The position numbers and the translations under genes are program-made. The notes below the pieces were generated by a model. It saw only the letters and a program-made list of their open reading frames with translations. It had not been told where the DNA came from and made no database searches. From an uncultured Clostridia bacterium (lineage in GTDB: Bacteria > Bacillota > Clostridia > Christensenellales > Aristaeellaceae), in assembly GCA_934630975.1 (NCBI GenBank), contig CAKTXH010000023.1, positions 1-31,262 on the forward strand: a DNA stretch of 31,262 nt. Direction: 5' to 3'. Shown here one piece after another: positions 11,008 to 18,312 of this stretch (position 1 is the stretch's first letter; every line of letters begins with the position of its first letter).

Positions 11008-11047
11008 TTGGGGACGTTGGGGCAAAGCCCCAAAAACAAAGCCCCAA
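11008..11047 (+). repeat. Nested TTGGGG/CCCCAA hairpins ahead of uppP
   Basis: Two TTGGGG copies (11008-11013, 11017-11022), the second in ACGTTGGGG direct repeats, face two CCCCAA copies (11028-11033, 11042-11047). The inner pair makes TTGGGGC-AAA-GCCCCAA. The ribosome site AGGAG of uppP follows at once. No T-run follows on either strand, so this is not a simple terminator; an effect on uppP translation or a REP-like unit is possible. Confidence 0.35.
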
Positions 11048-11060
11048 AAAGGAGAAACGT

Positions 11061-11903
11061 ATGAATCTTTTTGTTGAGTCGCTGAAAGCGCTGCTTTTCG
11101 GCATCGTCGAGGGTATCACCGAGTGGCTGCCCATCAGCTCCACGGGCCACATGATCCTGCTGGATGAATTCGTTCAGCTGCAAATGACGGACGCGTTTAA
11201 ATCCATGTTCGAGGTGGTCATCCAGCTTGGCGCGATTCTGGCGGTCGTCGTGCTGTATTTCCCGAAACTCTGGCCGTTCAAAAAGCCGAAAAAGGGCGAG
11301 GGCTTCGTCGGCCTGTTCAAAATGGAAACCATCATGCTCTGGGTGAAGGTCGTCGTGGCGATTCTGCCCAGCGCGATTGTCGGCATCCCGTTTGACGACT
11401 GGATGGATAAGCATCTGCATAACGCGCCCGTCGTCGCGGCGATGCTGGTGATCTACGGCGTGGCGTTCATCCTCGTGGAAAAGCACCAGAATACGCGCCG
11501 CCGCGCCCGCATCCAGAGCGTCGATCTGATTGATATGCGCATGGCGCTGATGATCGGCCTGTTCCAGGTGCTCTCCCTCGTGCCCGGCACGAGCCGCTCC
11601 GGCGCGACGATCCTCGGCGGTATTTTGATGGGCTGCTCCCGCGCGGCGGCCTCCGAATTCAGCTTCTTCCTCGCTATTCCGACGATGGCGGGCGCGAGCC
11701 TGATCAAGGTGCTCAAGTTCGGCCTGTCCTTCACGAGCGAGGAGCTGCTGATCCTCGGCATCGGCTGCGTCAGCGCGTTTGTCGTTTCCATCATCGCCAT
11801 CAAGACGTTCATCGGCTACATCAAGCAGCACAGCTTCACCACCTTCGGCTGGTATCGCATCATCCTCGGCGCGCTGGTGGCCGTGTACTTCCTGCTGAAA
11901 TAA
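11061..11903 (+). CDS. uppP: Undecaprenyl-diphosphate phosphatase (BacA/UppP type)
   Basis: An integral membrane enzyme that dephosphorylates undecaprenyl diphosphate to regenerate the lipid carrier for peptidoglycan and other envelope polymers. It also gives bacitracin tolerance in many bacteria. The 280 residues fit the family. The first motif, GIVEGITEWLPISSTGH, supplies Glu17, Glu21, Ser27 and His30; the second, PGTSRSGATI, supplies Arg179. About eight hydrophobic helices are visible, and the last segment (YRIILGALVAVYFLLK) ends the protein as usual. The ATG at 11061 has AAGGAG at a normal distance. The downstream secreted-protein gene begins 12 nt after the stop, so the two are probably co-transcribed. 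Confidence 0.96.
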   Translation: MNLFVESLKALLFGIVEGITEWLPISSTGHMILLDEFVQLQMTDAFKSMFEVVIQLGAILAVVVLYFPKLWPFKKPKKGEGFVGLFKMETIMLWVKVVVAILPSAIVGIPFDDWMDKHLHNAPVVAAMLVIYGVAFILVEKHQNTRRRARIQSVDLIDMRMALMIGLFQVLSLVPGTSRSGATILGGILMGCSRAAASEFSFFLAIPTMAGASLIKVLKFGLSFTSEELLILGIGCVSAFVVSIIAIKTFIGYIKQHSFTTFGWYRIILGALVAVYFLLK

Positions 11904-11914
11904 GGAGGGGCAAC

Positions 11915-12514
11915 GTGAAAAAAGCGCTTTTTAGCCTGCTGTCCGTCCTTCTGCTGGCGCTCGCTTTCCCTGCGCTTGCCGAGCCGTATACCTTTTTCAA
12001 CGGCGCGCAATGGGGAATGAGCAAAGCGGAAATCGCTGAGATTGAAAAAGCGGAACCTGATCACGAAGAGGCCATGCGTGAGCATGTTTGGGTCTTAGAA
12101 TACGATGATCAAACCGTAAGCAGGTATACTGCGGATCGAGCGTATGTATTTGCAGATGACGAACTGTTTTCGGTTTGGTATGTAAATTTTTCTTCCAATG
12201 ACGATAAAGACCTGAAGTATTTACAGGGTGCGTTGACTTCTCTGTATGGAGAAGCGACTGCTTTGCCGCCTGAGAATATTATGGCATTTATGGCGAACGT
12301 ACTTGGCATGGATTTGAGTACTGAGGAAATCAATAAAGAAGTAAATGAAATAGTATCAAGCAGCCAGTGGACGGTTGGCGACGATACGGATATTTGGCTT
12401 TTTAACGTGACTTGGGATTCTGATAGATCTGATGGAAATGTTATTTTTTTGTTCTATATGGATGCCAATTTCGATGAGAGCCAGATCGGCATTTACGACA
12501 CGACAGGGTTATAA
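11915..12514 (+). CDS. Secreted protein of unknown function with WGMSKAE motif, low GC
   Basis: A 199-residue protein that begins with a clear signal peptide (MKKALFSLLSVLLLALAFPALAE, cleavage near residue 22). The mature part starts YTFFNGAQWGMSKAEI, a pattern common in small secreted or lipoprotein-like proteins of Firmicutes, but I do not recognise a named family. There is no Cys lipobox. The start is GTG at 11915, set by AAGGAGGGG just upstream. The odd point is composition: the signal-peptide codons look like the rest of the window, but by my hand count bases 12061-12480 are only about 41% G+C, with many A/T-ending codons. This suggests that the mature region was acquired recently. It lies 12 nt after uppP and 14 nt before the Dabb gene. 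Confidence 0.7.
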   Translation: MKKALFSLLSVLLLALAFPALAEPYTFFNGAQWGMSKAEIAEIEKAEPDHEEAMREHVWVLEYDDQTVSRYTADRAYVFADDELFSVWYVNFSSNDDKDLKYLQGALTSLYGEATALPPENIMAFMANVLGMDLSTEEINKEVNEIVSSSQWTVGDDTDIWLFNVTWDSDRSDGNVIFLFYMDANFDESQIGIYDTTGL

Positions 12515-12528
12515 AGAGGGGAAAGCAT

Positions 12529-12816
12529 ATGAAGCACTGCATCATTGCGAAGTTCAACGAAACCGTGGCGGATAAGCCCGCCGCGCTGGCGCAGGTCAGG
12601 GCGCTGTTCGCGAGCGCCGCGCCGGTCGAGGGCGTGAACCAAATGACGATTCACGAAAACTGCGTCGCGCGCGATAACCGCTATGACCTGATGATCGTCG
12701 TCGAGATGGAGAAGAAAGCCCTGCCGAATTGGGACGCTTCCGAAATCCATCACCAGTGGAAAGATCAGTTCGGCGGGATGCTCGCCAAGAAAGCGATTTT
12801 TGATTACGAGGACTGA
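12529..12816 (+). CDS. Dabb (stress-responsive A/B barrel) domain protein
   Basis: A 95-residue single-domain protein of the dimeric alpha-beta barrel (Dabb) family. The family features are the opening MKHCIIAKFNETVADK, the central YDLMIVVEMEKKALPNWDAS and the C-terminal HHQWKDQFGGMLAKKAIFDYE. Dabb proteins form dimers; some act in stress or catalysis, but no reaction can be assigned here. The ATG at 12529 is preceded by AGAGGGGAAAG (12514-12524). It is the last gene of the run that begins with uppP. An inverted repeat (12829-12851) and a new promoter follow within 25 nt. Confidence 0.82.
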   Translation: MKHCIIAKFNETVADKPAALAQVRALFASAAPVEGVNQMTIHENCVARDNRYDLMIVVEMEKKALPNWDASEIHHQWKDQFGGMLAKKAIFDYED

Positions 12817-12828
12817 GAAAATGAAAAC

Positions 12829-12851
12829 GGACTGCGCTTGACGCGCAATCC
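12829..12851 (+). promoter_or_regulatory. Inverted repeat spanning the -35 of the candidate RNA promoter
   Basis: GGACTGCGC (12829-12837) and GCGCAATCC (12843-12851) pair with one mismatch around TTGAC (12838-12842), which is most of the -35 element. This could be an operator, or a weak terminator hairpin for the Dabb gene; no T-run follows. Confidence 0.35.
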
Positions 12852-12866
12852 GCAGCATGCTATAAT
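12838..12866 (+). promoter_or_regulatory. Sigma-A promoter without a downstream reading frame
   Basis: TTGACG (12838-12843), a 17-bp spacer and TATAAT (12861-12866). The predicted start is near 12873. The next plus-strand gene is more than 1 kb away, and a terminator ends at 12975. Confidence 0.75.
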
Positions 12867-12872
12867 GTAGAC

Positions 12873-12975
12873 AGACGAGGAGCCGTTTAGCATCGGTACT
12901 CCCGCTTATCCGTTAATTTGGGAAAAGCAAAAGCCGCCGATCAGGGATCAGCTGACCGGCGGTTCGCTTTTATTT
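12873..12975 (+). ncRNA. Candidate structured small RNA (about 100 nt)
   Basis: The stretch between the promoter and the terminator holds three hairpins and no credible ORF. Hairpin 1 pairs GGAGCCG (12879-12885) with CGG and CTCC (12894-12902), with a TA bulge. Hairpin 2 pairs GCTTATCC (12904-12911) with GGAAAAGC (12921-12928), with one A-A mismatch and a 9-nt loop. Hairpin 3 is the terminator stem (12934-12962) followed by CGCTTTTATTT. I do not recognise it as SRP RNA, 6S RNA, tmRNA, tRNA or a known riboswitch. The evidence is structural only; conservation could not be tested. Confidence 0.5.
12934..12975 (+). terminator. Bidirectional terminator
   Basis: CCGCCG (12934-12939) pairs with CGGCGG (12957-12962), and TCAG (12941-12944) with CTGA (12952-12955), across one A-C mismatch. 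On the plus strand CTTTTATTT follows; on the minus strand CTTTTGCTTTT follows, so it can also end the TraX-like gene transcript. Confidence 0.75.
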
Positions 12976-13009
12976 GTCGTTTCTTTTTTCTGCCATGTAC
13001 AGCAGCGTG

Positions 13010-13744
13010 TCACCCCAAAAAGTACGGCGGGATGATCCGCATGGCGCGGATGACCAGCAGCGCGCACAGGTGCAGGGGATAGGCGGCGTAAAAGCAGAAA
13101 GTCAGCGCTTTGCCGCGCGGGCCGGGTCTGCCGTTATAGAGCAGAATCGGGAGGACCGACAGCGCCGCGCAGAGGGAAACCGTCACCCATGCGCGCGCCA
13201 CGCCGGAGAGCAGCAGGGTGAACGAATACAGCAGCGTCAGGAGCACGGTGAAAAGCGCCTGACGCTTTTTGTCGTCGCCCGCATAGCCGTAAGCCAGACA
13301 GAGCGCAATACCCAGCCAGCCGAAACTCACCTGCGCCGCCATCGCCAGCAGCATCAGCGCCAGAATGGCGAGCGCGCACGGCAGCGGGCGCTTGGCGAGC
13401 GCTTTCGCCGCATACAGCGCCATCAGCCCCAGCAGCAGCGAAAAGACGACGTTCTGCTCCATCGCGCTGGAAACCCGGCCAAAGATCAGCAGGTCGAACG
13501 GAACTTCCGAAACGCAGGCCAGAAGCAGCAGCCGCCGCGCGTAGGCGCGGATATCCCGCGTATGCGCAAAGCCTTGCGTGAGCAGAAAGCAATAGAGTGG
13601 AAACGCCAGCCGCCCGACGCAGCGAAACGCGCCTGCGGACGGGAAAAGCGCCAGCCCGGCGTGATCCACGCACATGCAGACCAGCGCAATCAGGCGCAAA
13701 ACAAACGAGGACAGAGCGTGCTCCCTCCTTCTTTCCCATTTCAA
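13010..13744 (-). CDS. TraX-like integral membrane protein
   Basis: A polytopic membrane protein of the TraX family (named after the F-plasmid pilin acetylase). Chromosomal copies in Firmicutes are common and of unknown role, possibly acyltransferase-like. Family features are LRLIALVCMCVDHAG near the N-terminus, RLAFPLYCFLLTQGFAHTRD (about residues 45-64 from the TTG), ARRLLLLACVSEVPFD, and near the end LLYNGRPGPRGKALTFCFYAAYPLHL. About eight hydrophobic helices are visible. The start is uncertain. The TTG at 13744 has no ribosome site and would lie only about 7 nt from the predicted transcription start. GAAAGAAGGAGG (13735-13724) points instead to a CTG at 13714, 9 nt downstream, giving 234 residues. 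I give the longer limits. Its transcript would end at the bidirectional terminator. Confidence 0.8.
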   Translation of the reverse strand: MKWERRREHALSSFVLRLIALVCMCVDHAGLALFPSAGAFRCVGRLAFPLYCFLLTQGFAHTRDIRAYARRLLLLACVSEVPFDLLIFGRVSSAMEQNVVFSLLLGLMALYAAKALAKRPLPCALAILALMLLAMAAQVSFGWLGIALCLAYGYAGDDKKRQALFTVLLTLLYSFTLLLSGVARAWVTVSLCAALSVLPILLYNGRPGPRGKALTFCFYAAYPLHLCALLVIRAMRIIPPYFLG

Positions 13745-13757
13745 ATCAGTCTGGAAT

Positions 13758-13787
13758 ATGATACAACAAGTTTCAAAACCTTGTCAA
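13758..13787 (-). promoter_or_regulatory. Minus-strand promoter of the TraX-like gene
   Basis: On the minus strand, TTGACA (13787-13782), an 18-bp spacer and TATCAT (13763-13758). The start would be near 13751. The -35 shares bases with the first PurR-type box. Confidence 0.65.
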
Positions 13788-13811
13788 TGTTCGGAATTGC
13801 AACCGAACAAA
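13786..13811. promoter_or_regulatory. Inverted pair of PurR-type boxes (PurBox)
   Basis: Bases 13786-13798 read on the minus strand give AATTCCGAACATT, an exact match to the Firmicute PurR box AWWWCCGAACWWT. Bases 13799-13811 on the plus strand (GCAACCGAACAAA) keep the CCGAAC core. Together they make the palindrome TGTTCGG-N8-CCGAACA (13788-13809). A third, weaker box, AAACACGAACATT, lies at 13860-13872 inside the purL promoter. PurR control is inferred from the motif and from purL being the neighbour. Confidence 0.6.
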
Positions 13812-13855
13812 AACGAAAAAACGGATGAATGAACCCGAAAAATCCGTAAACTGGA

Positions 13856-13884
13856 TTGCAAACACGAACATTTAATGATATAAT
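13856..13884 (+). promoter_or_regulatory. Sigma-A promoter of purL
   Basis: TTGCAA (13856-13861), a 17-bp spacer and TATAAT (13879-13884), with a start near 13891 and a leader of about 60 nt. The spacer contains a PurBox-like CGAACATT. No purine riboswitch fits in this leader. Confidence 0.8.
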
Positions 13885-13950
13885 GCGATTGCTGTTTTGA
13901 TTTTAAGCCGAGCTTTCCATCAGCGGAACACGCAAGGAGGAACAACCGTC

Positions 13951-16900
13951 ATGAGCCAAGTCAGAAGAATTTATGCGGAAAAGCGCCCCGGTTATGACGT
14001 GGCCGCCCGCCAGCTCTGTCAGGAGCTTCGCGAGGTTTTGGGCACGGAGGCGATTACCCGCGTTCGGATTTTCCAGCGTTACGACGTGGAGGGGCTGAGC
14101 GACGCAGCGTTTGAAAGCGCGCGCGGCATCATCTTCTCCGAGCCGAACGCCGACGTGCTCTATGATGAGGTTCTGCCGCAGCTGGATGCGCAGCTGCTCG
14201 CGGTGGAATACCTGCCGGGGCAGTACGACCAGCGCGCGGACAGCGCCGCCCAGTGCCTGCAATTGCTCAGCCCGGAACAGGCGAGGCCGAAAGTCGTCTG
14301 CGCGAAGGTTTACGCCGTCGAGGGCGAAGGCGTGACCCGCGAGATGATGGAAGCGGTCGCGCACCACGTCATCAACCCGGTTGAGGCGCGCCGCGCGAGC
14401 ATGGAAAAGCCGGAGACGCTGGCCATGCAGGCCGACGTGCCCGCCGATGTGGCGATTGTCGAGGGCTTTACGCGGATGGAGGATAAGGCGCTGGGCGAGA
14501 TGGTTTCGCGCATGGGCATGGCGATGAGCGCGGAGGATCTCTGCTTCTGCCGCGATTATTTCCGCGATACCGAGAAGCGCGACCCGAGCGTGACCGAACT
14601 GCGCGCCATCGACACCTACTGGTCGGATCACTGCCGCCACACGACGTTCCTCACCGCCATCGACGACATCGCGTTTGACGACGGTCGGTTCACCGCGCCG
14701 GTCAAGGCGGCTTACGAGCTGTATATCGACACGCGCAAGGACGTTTACGGCGCGCGCGAAAAGGATATTTCGCTGATGGATATGGCCACGCTCGGCGCGA
14801 AGGCGCTGCGCAAGCTGGGCAAGCTCGACGACCTCGACGCTTCCGACGAGATCAACGCTTGCTCCATCGTCGTCACCGCGAATGTGGACGGTAAGGACGA
14901 GCCGTGGCTCATCATGTTCAAAAACGAGACGCACAACCACCCGACGGAAATCGAAGGTTTCGGCGGCGCGGCGACCTGCCTCGGCGGCGCGATCCGCGAC
15001 CCGCTCTCCGGCCGCAGTTACGTCTATCAGGCGATGCGCATCACCGGTTCGGGCGACCCGCGCACGCCGTACAGCCGCACCCGCGCGGGCAAGCTGCCCC
15101 AGCGGCGCATCACCACGACCGCGGCGCAGGGCTATTCCAGCTACGGCAACCAGATCGGCCTTTCGGCGGGCAAGGTGCAGGAATATTATCATCCGGGCTT
15201 CGTCGCCAAGCGCATGGAGCTGGGCGCGGTCATCGCCGCGACCCCGCGCGACCATGTGCGCCGCGCGCAGCCGGAACCGGGCGATATCGTGATGTTGCTC
15301 GGCGGGCGCACCGGCCGTGACGGCTGCGGCGGTGCGACCGGCTCTTCCAAGGCGCACAACGCGCAGTCGCTGACGACCTGCGGCGCGGAGGTGCAGAAGG
15401 GCAACGCCCCGACCGAGCGCTGCATCCAGCGGCTTTTCCGCCATGCGGAATTCGCGCAGATGATCAAGCGCTGCAACGATTTCGGCGCGGGCGGCGTGTG
15501 CGTGGCCGTCGGCGAGCTGGCCCCCGGTCTGGTCATCGAGCTGGACGCCGTGCCGAAGAAGTATGAAGGGCTGGACGGTACGGAGCTGGCCATTTCCGAA
15601 TCGCAGGAGCGCATGGCCTGCGTCATCGAGCCGGACAAGCTCGAACGCTTCAAGCAGATGGCTTACGAGGAGAATCTGGAGGCGACGCAGGTTGCCGTCG
15701 TCACTGAGGAAGCGCGCCTTGTGATGCACTGGCGCGGCAAGACGATCGTGGATCTCTCCCGCGCGTTTCTGGATACCAACGGCGTGACCCAGCACGCCGA
15801 AGCGGAGGTCGCCGCGCCGGACGAGTCCGCGCCGTACCTCACCCAAAAGCCGGATTTCGCGAAAGACCGCACCGTGCGCGAGGCGTGGCTGGCGATGCTC
15901 GGCGACCTGAATATCTGCTCGCAGAAGGGGCTTGTCGAGCGGTTTGACGGCACCATCGGCGCGGGCACGATCCTCGCGCCCTACGGCGGCGTGTACCGCG
16001 ACAGCCCGAACGAGGCGATGGCCGCGCTGATCCCGACGGCGGGCGAAACGACGACCGCCACGCTGATGAGCCACGGCTATGATCCCGACTTGAGCACGTG
16101 GAGCCCGTTCCACGGCGCGGTGTACGCCGTCACGGAGTCGCTGGCCAAAATCTGCGCGGCGGGCGGCGACGTTTCCCGCGCGCGCCTGACATTCCAGGAG
16201 TATTTCGAGCGCCTGAATCGCAATAAGCTCAGTTGGGGCAAGCCCGCGGCGGCGCTGCTCGGTGGCCTGAGCGCTCAGCTCGGTTTCGGCACGGCTTCCA
16301 TCGGCGGCAAGGATTCCATGAGCGGCACGTTTGAGGATATCCACGTTCCGCCGACGCTCGTTTCCTTCGCGGTGAGCATGGTGGACGCGCGCAACGTCGT
16401 CTCCACCGATCTCAAGGGCGCGGGCCATCGTCTGGCGCTGCTGACCCTGCCGGTGGACGATGCGCTCGTGCCGGAATACGACAAGGCGCTGATGCTCTAT
16501 GAATCCCTGCATCAGGCGATTCTGCGCGGCGACGTGCTCAGCGCACATACGGTCGGCCGCGGCGGCGTGGCTGCGGCGGTGACGATGATGGCGCTGGGCA
16601 GCCGAATCGGCGTGGAGCTGACGGACGTGGCGGAGGACGCGCTGTTCCTGCCGGCCTACGGCAGCATCGTCGTCGAGCTGAAGGAAGGCGCGGCGGTTCC
16701 GGCGGGTCTGCGCGAAATCGGCGCGACGACCGAGAGCGCGACGCTTTCCGCCTGCGGCATGACCGTCAGCCTGTCGGAGGCGCACAGCGCATGGAGCGAG
16801 CCGCTGGAGGGCGTTTTCCCGACCGACGCGAAGGCCAAGCACACGACCGCGCCGTTCATCCCCTACGAAAAGCGCAATACCGCGCGTCCGAAGCTGCAAA

Positions 16901-17703
16901 TCGCCAGGCCGCGCGTGTTCATCCCGTCCTTCCCCGGCACGAACTGCGAACTGGACAGCGAAAAGGCGTTCCGCCGCGCGGGCGCGGAGACGGATGTGTT
17001 CGTTTTCCGCAACCTGACGGCGAAGGGCATCGAGGAATCCGTCGAGGCGCTGGTCAAGGGCATCGACGCGGCGCAGATCGTGATGCTGCCGGGCGGCTTC
17101 TCCGCGGGCGACGAGCCGGACGGTTCCGGCAAGTTCATCGCGACCGCGCTGCGCAACCCGCGCATCATGGAAGCCATCATGAACCTGCTGAACAGGCGCG
17201 ACGGCCTGATGCTGGGCATCTGCAACGGCTTCCAGGCGCTCATCAAGCTCGGCCTTGTGCCGTATGGCGAAATCCGCACGCTCGGCGAGGACGATCCGAC
17301 CTTGACCTACAACACCATCGGCCGCCATGCCGCCACGCATGTGCAGACGGTCGTTTCCTCCGTCAAATCCCCGTGGATGGCGGGCGTAAATGTCGGCGAC
17401 ATCCATCAGGTCGCGATTTCCCACGGCGAGGGTCGCTTTGTCTGCCGCGAGGCGCAGCTCAAGCAGCTTGTTGCCAACGGCCAGATCGTCACGCAGTACT
17501 GCACCCTCGACGGCGTGCCCGCGGTGAAGATGCCCGAAAATCCGAACGGCTCGTATTGGGCGGTCGAGGGAATCTGCTCGCCGGATGGCCGCGTGCTGGG
17601 CAAGATGGGCCACAGCGAGCGCATCGGCGCGAACGTCGCCAAGAATATCCCCGGCGAAAAAGATCAGAAGATCTTTGAATCCGGCGTGGCGTATTTCGGG
17701 TAA
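13951..17703 (+). CDS. purL: Phosphoribosylformylglycinamidine synthase, single-chain form
   Basis: This enzyme converts FGAR, glutamine and ATP to FGAM, the fourth step of purine synthesis. It is the long form of 1250 residues that fuses PurS-like, synthetase and glutaminase parts, unlike the three-subunit enzyme of Bacillus. The N-terminal part (about 1-150) is PurS-like. The AIR-synthase-like core has YWSDHCRHTTFLT near residue 229, ETHNHPTEIEGFGGAATCLGG near 328 and GGKDSMSGTF near 790. The C-terminal amidotransferase starts near 988 (RVFIPSFPGTNCELDSEKAF), with the nucleophile Cys1091 in LGICNGFQ. The ATG at 13951 follows AAGGAGG (13934-13940); an in-frame TTG at 13897 sits at the transcription start and lacks a ribosome site. 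Regulation by PurR is suggested by upstream boxes. A terminator follows and no other pur gene adjoins. Confidence 0.97.
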   Translation: MSQVRRIYAEKRPGYDVAARQLCQELREVLGTEAITRVRIFQRYDVEGLSDAAFESARGIIFSEPNADVLYDEVLPQLDAQLLAVEYLPGQYDQRADSAAQCLQLLSPEQARPKVVCAKVYAVEGEGVTREMMEAVAHHVINPVEARRASMEKPETLAMQADVPADVAIVEGFTRMEDKALGEMVSRMGMAMSAEDLCFCRDYFRDTEKRDPSVTELRAIDTYWSDHCRHTTFLTAIDDIAFDDGRFTAPVKAAYELYIDTRKDVYGAREKDISLMDMATLGAKALRKLGKLDDLDASDEINACSIVVTANVDGKDEPWLIMFKNETHNHPTEIEGFGGAATCLGGAIRDPLSGRSYVYQAMRITGSGDPRTPYSRTRAGKLPQRRITTTAAQGYSSYGNQIGLSAGKVQEYYHPGFVAKRMELGAVIAATPRDHVRRAQPEPGDIVMLLGGRTGRDGCGGATGSSKAHNAQSLTTCGAEVQKGNAPTERCIQRLFRHAEFAQMIKRCNDFGAGGVCVAVGELAPGLVIELDAVPKKYEGLDGTELAISESQERMACVIEPDKLERFKQMAYEENLEATQVAVVTEEARLVMHWRGKTIVDLSRAFLDTNGVTQHAEAEVAAPDESAPYLTQKPDFAKDRTVREAWLAMLGDLNICSQKGLVERFDGTIGAGTILAPYGGVYRDSPNEAMAALIPTAGETTTATLMSHGYDPDLSTWSPFHGAVYAVTESLAKICAAGGDVSRARLTFQEYFERLNRNKLSWGKPAAALLGGLSAQLGFGTASIGGKDSMSGTFEDIHVPPTLVSFAVSMVDARNVVSTDLKGAGHRLALLTLPVDDALVPEYDKALMLYESLHQAILRGDVLSAHTVGRGGVAAAVTMMALGSRIGVELTDVAEDALFLPAYGSIVVELKEGAAVPAGLREIGATTESATLSACGMTVSLSEAHSAWSEPLEGVFPTDAKAKHTTAPFIPYEKRNTARPKLQIARPRVFIPSFPGTNCELDSEKAFRRAGAETDVFVFRNLTAKGIEESVEALVKGIDAAQIVMLPGGFSAGDEPDGSGKFIATALRNPRIMEAIMNLLNRRDGLMLGICNGFQALIKLGLVPYGEIRTLGEDDPTLTYNTIGRHAATHVQTVVSSVKSPWMAGVNVGDIHQVAISHGEGRFVCREAQLKQLVANGQIVTQYCTLDGVPAVKMPENPNGSYWAVEGICSPDGRVLGKMGHSERIGANVAKNIPGEKDQKIFESGVAYFG

Positions 17704-17718
17704 GACAGCATAAACAGA

Positions 17719-17756
17719 AGGACGCATCGTGTTTTTTCGCGATGCGCCTTTTTTCA
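17719..17756 (+). terminator. Intrinsic terminator of purL
   Basis: CGCATCG (17723-17729) pairs with CGATGCG (17740-17746), and GG/CC pairs extend it past a bulged A. The right arm is followed by TTTTTT. Confidence 0.8.
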
Positions 17757-17832
17757 TCAAACTTTTTCCCGCCCTCGCGCGTATACAGGGTGAAGAATTC
17801 TTCAAGCAACAAAACGAAAGGGGGAGCGGCGC

Positions 17833-18312
17833 ATGGAACCCAGCGCTTTTTCCCGCATTGCAGAGGAAAACATGCAGGGGCTTTACCGGCTCAGTTTCAG
17901 TATTCTGCATACGCGCCACGACGCGCAGGACGCCGTTCAGCAGGGTCTGCTCCGCGCATGGGAAAAACGGGAGACGGCGAGGCCTGAACAGTTTCGCGCA
18001 TGGCTGACCCGGATTGTCATCAACGAGTGCCACAACATCCAGCGCAGGCGCATGCGCGTCGTGCCGATGGACGAACTGCCGGAAAGGGCCGCGCCGGAGG
18101 AGATCGACGCGGCGGCGGGCGAACTGAAAAGCGCCGTCGACGCTTTGCCGGAAAAACTGCGCGTGCCGCTGCTGCTGCGCTACATGGAGCGCTATTCCGA
18201 AAAGGAGATTGCGCAGACGCTCGGCGTGCCGGTGACGACGGTGAAAAACCGGCTTTTCCGCGCGAGACGCGCGGTGCGCGCCGAACTTGACGAGGAGGTG
18301 ACGTTTGAGTGA
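17833..18312 (+). CDS. ECF-type RNA polymerase sigma factor (module 2)
   Basis: A group 4 sigma factor of 159 residues, paralogous in layout to the one at 5258. Region 2 spans about residues 8-75 (NMQGLYRLSFSILHTRHDAQDAVQQGLLRAWEKRE to RAWLTRIVINECHNIQRRR). Region 4 spans about 95-150 (LPEKLRVPLLLRYMERYSEKEIAQTLGVPVTTVKNRLFRARR), a typical helix-turn-helix. The ATG at 17833 is preceded by AAAGGGGGAG (17817-17826). The stop overlaps the next gene's GTG by 4 nt. Upstream, after the purL terminator, I see the 14-bp palindrome TGAAGAATTCTTCA (17791-17804) but no clear promoter of sigma-A or ECF type. Its partner protein suggests that it responds to an envelope signal; the nature of the signal is not visible. 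Confidence 0.9.
   Translation: MEPSAFSRIAEENMQGLYRLSFSILHTRHDAQDAVQQGLLRAWEKRETARPEQFRAWLTRIVINECHNIQRRRMRVVPMDELPERAAPEEIDAAAGELKSAVDALPEKLRVPLLLRYMERYSEKEIAQTLGVPVTTVKNRLFRARRAVRAELDEEVTFE

Noticed and set aside
12873..12975. Known RNA classes (SRP RNA, 6S RNA, tmRNA, tRNA) for the candidate RNA
   Set aside because: No GNAR-type SRP loop, no long 6S bulged rod, no TPsiC arm or CCA end; kept as an unnamed candidate.
12974..13828. Plus-strand frame of 284 codons opposite the TraX-like gene
   Set aside because: Gln/Arg-rich translation without domains; the minus strand encodes a recognisable TraX-family membrane protein.
13885..13950. Purine riboswitch before purL
   Set aside because: The leader is about 60 nt and lacks the three-way-junction aptamer pattern and a terminator.
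13903..18033. Minus-strand open frame of over 1,300 codons opposite purL
   Set aside because: Same composition bias, antisense to purL and running across its promoter and terminator; no protein features.
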